This document shows, in pieces, positions 55,395 through 63,499 of a DNA stretch of 64,000 nt. Every line of letters starts with the position of its first letter. The first letter of the stretch is position 1. The notes below the pieces were generated by a model that worked only from the letters and a program-made list of their open reading frames with translations, had not been told where the DNA came from and ran no database searches. A program made the position numbers and the translations under genes. Source of the stretch: Muribaculaceae bacterium (lineage in GTDB: Bacteria > Bacteroidota > Bacteroidia > Bacteroidales > Muribaculaceae); NCBI GenBank assembly GCA_017505535.1, contig JAFVPD010000014.1, positions 1 to 64,000 of the forward strand, written 5' to 3'.

Positions 55395-55452
55395 GGAGAA
55401 AATGTTACATTGACAATAGGTGTGACAATTTGTCAATGTAACCAATTTCTCC
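55395..55452. repeat. Long inverted repeat (20 bp arms)
   Basis: GTTACATTGACAA (55404-55416) is perfectly repeated inverted as TTGTCAATGTAAC (55430-55442) around a 13-bp centre. Outside a 2-3 bp mismatch the pairing resumes with GGAGAAA (55395-55401) and TTTCTCC (55446-55452). No T-run follows on either strand, so it is not an ordinary terminator. It stands at the left edge of the irregular 55.4-58.5 kb region. It may be an operator, a recombination site or a mobile-element end hairpin. Confidence 0.7.
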
Positions 55453-55487
55453 AGAGTAATTTTGCTAAATTTATTTTTTGGTATATT

Positions 55488-56243
<756 letters not shown>

Positions 56244-56269
56244 TAGTACCTGGCGCATCGGAACGCATA

Positions 56270-56307
56270 AAAATTAAGAGGCGCCGGGTAAAACGCCTCT
56301 TAATTTT
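56270..56307. terminator. Palindromic intrinsic terminator
   Basis: AAAATTAAGAGGCG pairs perfectly with CGCCTCTTAATTTT (14 bp, 10-nt loop). The symmetric A/T ends allow termination in both directions. It is placed 24 bp after the stop codon of the minus-strand PDZ-like gene. Confidence 0.85.
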
Positions 56308-56331
56308 CACTGAACCACATGCTTCATGTTG

Positions 56332-57903
56332 TTATTCTTCTATTTCAATAAAATAATTTACAAATGTCGCACAATCGACAGGAACTGTAACTCCATTTAA
56401 TTCAGTTTTTCGGCCGTCTTTCTTTAATGTAATATCAAATTTAATCGGGTATAATGCAAGATCGTATCTCCCCCAAACGCACCTATAACCGATATAACTA
56501 CAATGGTCTAAATGACGACTTAGTTCTGTATATACTTCTGATTGTTTAATTTTAGATTTCTTGTTAGATACTTCGGGATGATAGTAATCTCCTTGATAAC
56601 GATATTTCAAGTCATAAATTTTGTATTTCTCCACTTTTTGAATTTTAGCGCCTTGACGCAAGCCAATATGATAAGCCATGCTGTTAGGATTTACGTATGT
56701 AATAATGTTTTTATCATCCATGTCAAACCCCACATAGTGAATTTCTATTTTTTGCATACCTAGTGTCGGTCCTGGCGATATACAAGCCTGCACAACGTCG
56801 ATATAAGTATCAAATATGGATTTATCTAAATCGGTAAAATGTTTATTGAAAGTTGCCTGCCAGATGATAGGTAAAGTATTCGGCGTTTTTCTCAATGTTT
56901 TAGCATCAATGATGGTTATTTCAAGAAAGACTTCAGAACTTTTTGTTGTTTTATTATACCCTTCAGTCCTATGAATCTCGTATCTTTGTTGAGTCTCATA
57001 TCCCGAAAACCTGCCAATCCAGTCATATTTAGGTTTAGAAAATGAACCTGTGTTTACTTTAGTTTCTGTAGGGGGAATATATGTGGTATTGCTAGACTCA
57101 TTACTGCTTTTGGCAATTCTTATTACAATGTCTGGATTTGCCTCATCTCGTCTTAATGACGACAAACTACCATTTAGTTGTTTTTCCACAAATTCATTAA
57201 TTATCTTTTTGTCGGTTAGAGGATCGTTACTGTCAATAATGTAATCAAATGTGCGAACATCAAACCAATCAAAATCATCATCAGATAATATAGTCAGACC
57301 TTTATCTCTCAGTTTATCTTTACGTTTTTTATCTGAGCCTGTGACTTCTTTATTCCCTTGAGAGAAAATATCGGTAATGTTTTTATTTGTAAGCCATTCT
57401 GGATGTTCTGTTAGTTGAAAATTGGTTTTGATGGTTTCAATTTCCCCATTGTGAGAATGTCTTTTGAGTGTTATCTCAACGCCATTATTTAGCAATCGGT
57501 AAAACTCGTTCTCGCTCATGCCGACTGTGCTTTTATTGTCTATTTCGGTAATAACATCAAACTTTCTAATGTCATTGTTATGGTAAAGAGTGAGTATAAA
57601 CTTATATTCATCATTCAACTCCTTTAAACTATTGGCAGCAGTATATAGAGCAAAATAACCAGCACTGCGCCAATCATATTTTAAATCAGGAACATTCATG
57701 TGAAAATCTGGCAAATCACGTTCCTCAACAAGATCACCCCATTCCCTTCTAATTTTTTCAGTAAATATAAATTTGTCATTTACTACGGTCAAGTACTCAT
57801 GGCCCCAATTGGGCAAGCGTTTCACCTCAAAGGGGAGTGATTTTTGTGCACTGATTGTTGTCAACAGTGACAACAGGAATGATACGGTTAATAAAATTCT
57901 CAT
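56332..57903 (-). CDS. Secreted protein with PDZ-like domains
   Basis: This protein of 523 residues has a signal peptide (cleavage after LLTTISAQ, about residue 20). I do not recognise a named family. Two segments look PDZ-like. The first, at about 100-160, contains KFDVITEIDNKSTVGMSENE followed by LLNNGVEITLKRHSHNGEIE. The second, near 410-445, contains ITYVNPNSMAYHIGLRQGAK and IQKVEKYKIYDL. Between them, about 180-370, lies a beta-rich region with RTFDYIIDSNDPLTD and a stretch (WQATFNKHFTDLDKSIFDTY) that recalls DUF4136-like lipoproteins. No protease catalytic residues are visible. It is likely periplasmic. It follows a structured RNA with an intrinsic terminator 65 bp upstream, which may control it. 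Confidence 0.65.
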   Translation of the reverse strand: MRILLTVSFLLSLLTTISAQKSLPFEVKRLPNWGHEYLTVVNDKFIFTEKIRREWGDLVEERDLPDFHMNVPDLKYDWRSAGYFALYTAANSLKELNDEYKFILTLYHNNDIRKFDVITEIDNKSTVGMSENEFYRLLNNGVEITLKRHSHNGEIETIKTNFQLTEHPEWLTNKNITDIFSQGNKEVTGSDKKRKDKLRDKGLTILSDDDFDWFDVRTFDYIIDSNDPLTDKKIINEFVEKQLNGSLSSLRRDEANPDIVIRIAKSSNESSNTTYIPPTETKVNTGSFSKPKYDWIGRFSGYETQQRYEIHRTEGYNKTTKSSEVFLEITIIDAKTLRKTPNTLPIIWQATFNKHFTDLDKSIFDTYIDVVQACISPGPTLGMQKIEIHYVGFDMDDKNIITYVNPNSMAYHIGLRQGAKIQKVEKYKIYDLKYRYQGDYYHPEVSNKKSKIKQSEVYTELSRHLDHCSYIGYRCVWGRYDLALYPIKFDITLKKDGRKTELNGVTVPVDCATFVNYFIEIEE

Positions 57904-57968
57904 AAGATTCTGGTATTAATTAATTATACATGTGGTTAGTATATCTAAATCTACCCACGCATCACCCC

Positions 57969-58186
57969 AAAAAGAAAGCGTGAGTTTTCTTATCACGCTT
58001 GAAAGGTACTACCACATACCTACACATACCAGATAAGCACACCTCACGCTATTGCGAGGCGCTCGTGCCTATTGTCTTGTATGTGTCGCTTTTAGTTTTG
58101 TGGTAGTTTCTTCAAGCAAGTGACAATAGCATAAACGCTATTTAGTTTCTAAAATGTCTCGAATAAGCATCAATCCATGCCTATTC
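57969..58186 (-). ncRNA. Highly structured RNA with terminator; possible regulatory leader
   Basis: Read on the minus strand from about 58186, three short hairpins come first: 58161-58186 (GAATAGGCAT/ATGCTTATTC), 58141-58153 and 58125-58142. A long interrupted stem follows: 58111-58117 with 57997-58003, 58099-58107 with 58008-58016 (9 bp), and 58079-58086 with 58022-58029 (8 bp). The apical part holds its own GC-rich hairpin. The element ends in a terminator (57993-58000 with 57976-57983, 8 bp) and TCTTTTT. The terminator shares four bases (57997-58000) with the basal stem, so the two cannot form together. CTATTGTC (58069-58076) can also pair with 58122-58129, making a pseudoknot. A weak -7 element (AATATTTGC) lies at 58190-58198. 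No known RNA family was recognised. Confidence 0.6.
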
Positions 58187-58213
58187 ATTGCAAATATTAT
58201 ATTTACATAAATA

Positions 58214-58300
58214 TCAAGGAGGTTCTATGTTTCAGTTAACATCAGCGAGTAACCAGAACCTCATAAAGTTACCGTTAATGTATATTGTTTTGCAAATATA
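58214..58300 (-). ncRNA. Pseudoknot-capable RNA module, copy 1
   Basis: On the minus strand a -7 element TATATTTGC (58292-58300) is followed by a stem (58268-58272 with 58249-58253, GTAAC/GTTAC). The loop contains GAGGTTCT (58255-58262), which is perfectly complementary to AGAACCTC downstream (58219-58226). This is an H-type pseudoknot or two alternative hairpins. A second copy lies about 165 bp upstream on the minus strand with compensatory changes in the first stem. No T-run follows, so the transcript may run into the structured RNA at 57969-58186. Confidence 0.55.
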
Positions 58301-58377
58301 GCGAATTTGTTTAGAATATCTAAATATTGTCCTAAATAAATGTTGCCTGAGATTACGAATAATTATCTTCTTTCATT

Positions 58378-58468
58378 ATAGGGAGGTTCTATAAATTCAT
58401 TTTTTTCATTAGCGCGTAGTCAGAACCTCATTAAAGCTACTGCCGATGGACTTTGTTTTGCAAATATA
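58378..58468 (-). ncRNA. Pseudoknot-capable RNA module, copy 2
   Basis: The layout is the same as copy 1: TATATTTGC (58460-58468), first stem 58436-58440 with 58416-58420, GAGGTTCT (58422-58429) and its complement (58383-58390). Compared with copy 1 the first stem has one full compensatory change (A-T pair to G-C pair) and one compatible change (C-G to U-G). The promoter box, the GAGGTTCT pair and the linker around CGCT-ATG are kept. No convincing peptide is encoded in either copy. Confidence 0.55.
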
Positions 58469-58570
58469 GTAAAACTTATTCTAATATTTTAAATGTTTTA
58501 CTGCTTTTTTGTGGGGTGGTAATTGGCTGAGTGTTAGATGAATAGGCGTGGGCTATCCTTGCGGTATTGA

Positions 58571-59896
58571 TTATCCTTGGCCTTGTGATTTTACTTCGAT
58601 GGGGGTTGAGCCGGGTGTATGGGCTGTTGCGTTGAGCTTGAGTTTATATACTTTGCCGCAAGAGGTAATATAGAGGTAATTGCCTTCAAATGTAAAGGCA
58701 TCGGCTTGTTGCGCAGTGGGATAGGGGAATATGGCTCTGACGCGGCCGTTGTGGTCACACACTTGTATGCCTATCGCTGTTGCTACATACAAGTTGCCCT
58801 GTGTGTCGAAACACATGCCGATTACTTCGTTGTATTTATGCAAAGGGTTGTGCAGCCAATAGAATTGTTGTTCGTTGATTGGTGCACCATTATCTCCGAG
58901 CGTGCAATTCAATAGCCAGTCGGAGTTGGGCTCGGTTTTTGCAAAATGAGTTCCGTCGGGATATAGCGCAGTTTTCCCGGCAATATAAGGCATTGCCTCG
59001 GTTGTTTCGCTCCATGTTTCTTCGGGAATGAGGATTTCGGTCAACATGTTGTTTTTACTCATTCCTGCCTTAATAGGAGCGGGATAATCTTTCCACAAAA
59101 ATCTCATGGCTTCGGGGAATACACGAGAGCCATTTTTGATGCTGTGATTTCCATCGTCCCACTTGGTGGCATGGTCATATCCGGCAAATTCCAAGGCCGA
59201 CGCCATCAAGAGATTGTACTCATACCAATGTCCAAAAATTGGGTTCCACACGTCGTTGCTTCCGTCGTGAATAAAGAAGCGAATGGGTTGAGGCACAGTT
59301 TTTCTCACCAATGCGGGCAATTCATTTCCACCTCTCATTGCTACATAGGTGCCACAAGTGGTATATACACGACTAAATAGGTCGGGGCGGAACCATGCTA
59401 CATTAAATGAAGCGATGCCACCACTGCTCGCACCTGAAATGGCACGGTCGTTTCGGTCATCTGAAATTAAAATGGGAAGCCCATTTGGTGTTTTGTGCTG
59501 TTTGACGGCCGGAAGAATTTCGGTCTCTATAAAACGGGCAAAAGTGCCATCGGTGCGATCAAACTCATTGCTGCGGTTGTAGCGAATCACTTTGCCTTGA
59601 TTGTCGGTGATGACGCCTGGCTGAATGAAAACTCCAATGGTGATTGGCATCTCTTTGTTTGCGATCAAAGTGTCCATCACTGCAGGAGCATTATAAAGAA
59701 TGCCATCAAGCCCGAGGTAAAGACATGCAGGTTTAGTGCCGTCATATTCTTGTGGTATATAAATTTTGTATTCGTGCATTGTGCCGGGATATATGGCAGA
59801 GTTGTGCAGGCTGTCGGTGATGATAGTGCCATTGTAGTTGGCGGCAAATGCAACCATTGAAATGATTGATAAAATGCTTGCGAGTAGATGTTTCAT
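58571..59896 (-). CDS. Secreted esterase with C-terminal propeller-like domain
   Basis: This protein of 441 residues has a signal peptide (cleavage after MVAFAA, about residue 19). Residues about 30-275 form an alpha/beta-hydrolase of the Fes/esterase D type seen in CE1-like carbohydrate esterases, with the nucleophile Ser157 in the elbow GASSGG. A possible acid lies in HDGSNDVWNP, and the His in WDDGNHSIKNG. Residues about 300-440 resemble an SMP-30/gluconolactonase-like half propeller (CFDTQGNLYVATAIGIQVCD, then NYLYITSCGKVYKL). It likely removes acyl or feruloyl groups from a glycan or hydrolyses a siderophore-like ester in the periplasm. It has no SusCD pair beside it. Confidence 0.8.
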   Translation of the reverse strand: MKHLLASILSIISMVAFAANYNGTIITDSLHNSAIYPGTMHEYKIYIPQEYDGTKPACLYLGLDGILYNAPAVMDTLIANKEMPITIGVFIQPGVITDNQGKVIRYNRSNEFDRTDGTFARFIETEILPAVKQHKTPNGLPILISDDRNDRAISGASSGGIASFNVAWFRPDLFSRVYTTCGTYVAMRGGNELPALVRKTVPQPIRFFIHDGSNDVWNPIFGHWYEYNLLMASALEFAGYDHATKWDDGNHSIKNGSRVFPEAMRFLWKDYPAPIKAGMSKNNMLTEILIPEETWSETTEAMPYIAGKTALYPDGTHFAKTEPNSDWLLNCTLGDNGAPINEQQFYWLHNPLHKYNEVIGMCFDTQGNLYVATAIGIQVCDHNGRVRAIFPYPTAQQADAFTFEGNYLYITSCGKVYKLKLNATAHTPGSTPIEVKSQGQG

Positions 59897-60075
59897 GGGG
59901 ATAATGGGATTAATTGCGATGAAAAGAATCTAACCATAATATGTCGAAATTATAGGCATATTAAAATTAGAAATAGGTACATAAATGTTATAAAGAATGC
60001 TTTCATGATAAATAAATTTTTGGCAAAGGTAAACAAAATAACTGTAAGTTGGAGGATTTGTTGGTGTGTTAATAC

Positions 60076-60112
60076 AAAAAAGGACAAGCACACATTGCAT
60101 GCTTGTCCTTTT
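60076..60112 (-). terminator. Intrinsic terminator of the CoA-transferase gene
   Basis: AAAAGGACAAGCA pairs with TGCTTGTCCTTTT (13 bp, 9-nt loop), followed on the minus strand by a T-run. It lies about 22 bp after the stop codon. The rest of the 59897-60133 spacer shows no gene. Confidence 0.88.
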
Positions 60113-60133
60113 CTATGATGGTAAAATTGTTGA

Positions 60134-61627
60134 TTAAGCAAATTTTGACCAGTCGGTGTTGCGCATATCTCCCGATGCAGCAAATTCGGTGTGGAATGCG
60201 AGCGCTGCATTGAGTGTGTGAGGAGTTTGTCCACCCTTGCCAAGTTTGAGGTAATCCCAAAGTAATTGTTTATAGTCGGGGTGTACACAGTTTTCAATGA
60301 TTGTTTCGGCACGTTGCACCGGATCTTTAGCACGAAGGTCGGCAATACCTTGATCGGTGATGAGAGCATCAACAGAGTGTTCGCTGTGGTCAAGGTGTGA
60401 CACCATTGGAACGATGTTACTGATGAGACCGCCTTTGGTGATTGAAGGACAGCTGAAGATTGAGAGGTATCCGTTGCGAGTGAAGTCGCCGGAGCCACCA
60501 ATACCATTCATCATCTTAGTGCCGAGCACATGAGTTGAGTTGATATTGCCGAAGATGTCGGCTTCGAGCGCAGTGTTCATGGTGATAAGACCGAGACGGC
60601 GCACGATTTCGGGGTTATTAGAGATTTCGCCGGGGCGAATGAGAATCTTGTCGTGGAAGAAATCCATATTGGCCAAAACCTCGTCCATCATGGCGTCTGA
60701 GAATGTCATTGAGCAAGTACTTGCAAAGCGACATTTGCCTTTTTTCATCAATTCGGCAACAGAGTCTTGAATCACTTCGGTGTACATGTCAAATTGTGGA
60801 ATCTCATCTACTTCGCCAAGACCATGTAGAACAGCATTTGCAACATTGCCTACGCCCGATTGCATTGGAAGGAACGATTTGGGAAGGCGTCCTGCACGAA
60901 GTTCATTGAGCAAGAAGTTGCACACGTTTTGACCGATGAGCATTGTTGTCTCGTCGGGCTCAGTGAAGCTCTTAACACCATCTTTGGCATTGGTCTTAAC
61001 GATACCTACAATCTTAGCGGGATCTACTTTTAGCACAGGGCTACCGATGCGGTCGCTTGCTTTGTAAACAGGTATCTCACGACGATATGGGGGATCGGCG
61101 GGTAAATACACGTCATGTAGTCCTCTGATTGATTTAGGGAGGGCTTCGTTAAGCTCTACGATAACTTTTTCGGCCAACATTGCAATTGTGGGAGCAATAC
61201 CCATGCCGGTACCAAGAATAATTTCTCCGTTGTCATCAATATCAGCTGCTTCGATGATAGCTACATTGAGCTTGCCAAATACACCATAACGAAGTTTTTG
61301 TGCCAATTCAGAAAGGTGTAAATCAAAGTAATGAGCGTCGTGAGCATTAAGACGTTTGCGCAAATCGGCGCTACTTTGATAGGGGGTGCGCATGTTGATA
61401 GCGTTGGCACGTGCAAGCGCACCATCTACGTGGTCGTTGGTAGATGCACCTGTGAAAATATTGATTTTAAACTCGTGGCCTTGCTCATGCTCTTTAACGG
61501 CTTTTTCGGCAAGTGCTTCGGTCACCACTTTGGGTGTTCCTGAGGCTGTAAAGCCAGAGAAACCCACATTGTCGCCATGCTTTATATGCTCAGCTGCTTC
61601 TTGTGCTGAAATAAAAGGGATAGCCAT
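60134..61627 (-). CDS. Acetyl-CoA hydrolase/transferase family, probable succinate CoA-transferase
   Basis: This protein of 497 residues belongs to the Cat1/AarC/ScpC family that moves CoA between acetyl-, propionyl- and succinyl groups. Family features are GDNVGFSGFTASGTPKVV near the N-terminus and INIFTGASTNDHVDGAL. Also present are GIVKTNAKDG, RPGEISNNPEIVRRLGLITM with the following NTALEADIFGN, and GTKMMNGIGGSGDFTRNGYL near the C-terminus. In Bacteroidetes such an enzyme links succinate activation to propionate formation. The exact substrate pair is inferred. It stands alone with a strong terminator. Confidence 0.9.
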   Translation of the reverse strand: MAIPFISAQEAAEHIKHGDNVGFSGFTASGTPKVVTEALAEKAVKEHEQGHEFKINIFTGASTNDHVDGALARANAINMRTPYQSSADLRKRLNAHDAHYFDLHLSELAQKLRYGVFGKLNVAIIEAADIDDNGEIILGTGMGIAPTIAMLAEKVIVELNEALPKSIRGLHDVYLPADPPYRREIPVYKASDRIGSPVLKVDPAKIVGIVKTNAKDGVKSFTEPDETTMLIGQNVCNFLLNELRAGRLPKSFLPMQSGVGNVANAVLHGLGEVDEIPQFDMYTEVIQDSVAELMKKGKCRFASTCSMTFSDAMMDEVLANMDFFHDKILIRPGEISNNPEIVRRLGLITMNTALEADIFGNINSTHVLGTKMMNGIGGSGDFTRNGYLSIFSCPSITKGGLISNIVPMVSHLDHSEHSVDALITDQGIADLRAKDPVQRAETIIENCVHPDYKQLLWDYLKLGKGGQTPHTLNAALAFHTEFAASGDMRNTDWSKFA

Positions 61628-61654
61628 GTCGTGATAATTTTGTTTAGTTTATGT

Positions 61655-62023
61655 TTAGAATTTCGTTTTTAATATTTCTGCGTTGATAATTGCTTGTCGC
61701 CAATATTCGGTATTATCGTCTTCGTTTGATTCTTGATAAATATCATAGCCGTTATCGGGGACATCGGTTGTGACTCTGACACCTTCTTCGGCAACTTTTG
61801 TTCCCGGAGAGGGTTTTGAGGTGTTTTGAGGTGGATTTTGATGATTATTCTCATCATTATATAGGAATCTAAACTCGTCGTGAAAGTCTTCGCCATTGTT
61901 TGGCGAAGTAGAAATTTTGCGACGCAGTTGCTCCTCCTGTGCTTGCTTCGCTTTTTTGCTGGAGCGCACAATTGCCGTGATAACGGCAATGAAAATAATG
62001 ATAATTAGTTTGACTTTATCCAC
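61655..62023 (-). CDS. Small single-pass membrane protein, unknown function
   Basis: This predicted protein of 122 residues starts with GTG and has one N-terminal membrane segment (about 5-19, KLIIIIFIAVITAIVRSS). A basic Lys/Gln-rich stretch and a hydrophilic, low-complexity acidic tail follow. No family is recognised. An overlapping open frame exists, but this one carries a sensible membrane anchor and is followed closely (27 bp) by the CoA-transferase gene on the same strand. Its start overlaps the divergent miaB promoter. Confidence 0.5.
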   Translation of the reverse strand: MDKVKLIIIIFIAVITAIVRSSKKAKQAQEEQLRRKISTSPNNGEDFHDEFRFLYNDENNHQNPPQNTSKPSPGTKVAEEGVRVTTDVPDNGYDIYQESNEDDNTEYWRQAIINAEILKTKF

Positions 62024-62041
62024 ATCATTTGCTAATTTTGC
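62009..62041 (+). promoter_or_regulatory. Promoter of miaB
   Basis: TTTG (62009-62012), a 20-bp spacer and TAATTTTGC (62033-62041) match the consensus exactly. The -33 box lies inside the start of the divergent small membrane protein gene. Transcription would start near 62048. Confidence 0.7.
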
Positions 62042-62129
62042 ACAAAATTAGGCAATTCTATTTGTATTGACAAAGTTTTTTATGGGTTTATCTCATTTTG
62101 TCGGTGCAAATTCAAGTAAAAAAGTGACT

Positions 62130-63485
62130 ATGACAACAACTAAGAATAATGAAATTCTTGACAAACGATTGTTTATTGAAACCTATGGTTGTCAAATGAA
62201 TGTGGCCGATAGCGAAGTAGTAGCGTCTGTTATGGAGATGGCAGGATACTCGTTGGCCGATAATATTGAGCAAGCCGATGCAGTGTTGCTTAACACGTGT
62301 TCTATCAGGGATAATGCCGAACAAAAAATCGTTTCTCGACTTACGATGTTGGCCGCTATGCGACGCAAAAGAAAAGGCCATCGACTCATCGTGGGCGTAA
62401 TCGGTTGCATGGCCGAGAGGGTGAAAGATACGTTGATTAACGACTATGAGGTAGATTTGGTTGCAGGACCTGATTCATACCTTGATTTGCCAAATCTTTT
62501 TGCCGCTGTTGAGGCAGGCGAAAAGGCTATAAATGTTGAATTGAGCACAACCGAGACCTATCGTGATATCATTCCGGCTCGCATCACAGGAAATATTGTG
62601 AGCGGATACATCAGCATCATGCGTGGTTGCAACAATTTCTGCTCCTATTGTATAGTCCCTTATACTCGTGGGCGTGAGAGAAGCCGAGAAGCGGCAAGCA
62701 TTTTGAATGAGTTGGCCGATTTACAAGCCAAGGGATTTAAGGAGGTGACTCTTCTCGGACAAAATGTGAACAGCTATCGTTATGAGTCGCCCGAAGGTGA
62801 CGTTGTGACATTTGCACGTTTGCTGGCAATGGTGGCTGAAGCGGCACCTGAGATGAGAGTGCGTTTCACTACCTCTCACCCGAAGGATATGTCCGACGAG
62901 ATTATCGATACGATTGCTCGTTATCCAAATATTTGCAATCACATTCATCTGCCGGTGCAATCGGGCAGCAATGCGGTGCTAAAGGCGATGAATCGCCACT
63001 ATACTCGCGAATGGTACCTTGATCGCATTCAAGCAATACGCCGAGCTATCCCCGATTGTGGAATTTCGACCGATATGTTCACCGGATTTCACGATGAGAG
63101 CGAGGAGGATTTTCAAGAAACACTCTCGCTTATGCGTGAAGTGGGGTTTGACGCAGCATTTATGTTTAAATACTCCGAGCGTCCCGGAACAATGGCGTCC
63201 CGTCACCTCCCCGACAATATTGCCGAAGAGGTGAAAATTGAGCGTCTGAATCGTATGATTGCACTGCAAAACGAATTGTCGCTTGAGTCAAATCGCCGAG
63301 ATATAGGCAAGACGTTTGACGTGCTTGTCGAAGGCGTTTCAAAACGCAGCAAAGAGCAATTTGTCGGTCGCAATCAGCAAAATAAAACTTTGGTATTTCC
63401 ACGTGGAAACCATCGCATTGGAGACATTGTCAACGTAAAAGTCATTGATGCGTCTTCGGCGACGTTGATAGCTGAATTGGTATAA
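62130..63485 (+). CDS. miaB: tRNA-2-methylthio-N6-dimethylallyladenosine synthase
   Basis: This radical-SAM methylthiotransferase of 451 residues from the ATG at 62130 adds the 2-methylthio group to i6A37 of tRNAs reading UNN codons. The UPF0004 domain has its three cluster cysteines (ETYGCQMN, LLNTCSIRDNA, GVIGCMAERV). The radical-SAM motif is CNNFCSYCIVPYTRGRE, and a TRAM domain ends the protein (about 385-451, FDVLVEGVSKRS). The start at 62130 places YGCQMN at the usual distance; in-frame TTG 62067 and ATG codons upstream would add a non-conserved extension. The next gene begins 14 bp downstream, so they are likely co-transcribed. Confidence 0.95.
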   Translation: MTTTKNNEILDKRLFIETYGCQMNVADSEVVASVMEMAGYSLADNIEQADAVLLNTCSIRDNAEQKIVSRLTMLAAMRRKRKGHRLIVGVIGCMAERVKDTLINDYEVDLVAGPDSYLDLPNLFAAVEAGEKAINVELSTTETYRDIIPARITGNIVSGYISIMRGCNNFCSYCIVPYTRGRERSREAASILNELADLQAKGFKEVTLLGQNVNSYRYESPEGDVVTFARLLAMVAEAAPEMRVRFTTSHPKDMSDEIIDTIARYPNICNHIHLPVQSGSNAVLKAMNRHYTREWYLDRIQAIRRAIPDCGISTDMFTGFHDESEEDFQETLSLMREVGFDAAFMFKYSERPGTMASRHLPDNIAEEVKIERLNRMIALQNELSLESNRRDIGKTFDVLVEGVSKRSKEQFVGRNQQNKTLVFPRGNHRIGDIVNVKVIDASSATLIAELV

Positions 63486-63499
63486 TAATTACACGTTTT

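Noticed and set aside
58228..58302. Plus-strand 24-codon frame behind an AAGGAGG sequence
   Set aside because: The tandem copy lacks the start codon and frame, and AAGGAGG is explained as part of the conserved GAGGTTCT pairing element.
58214..58468. CRISPR array
   Set aside because: There are only two similar units of about 90 bp, diverged from each other, with no short identical repeats, spacers or cas genes.
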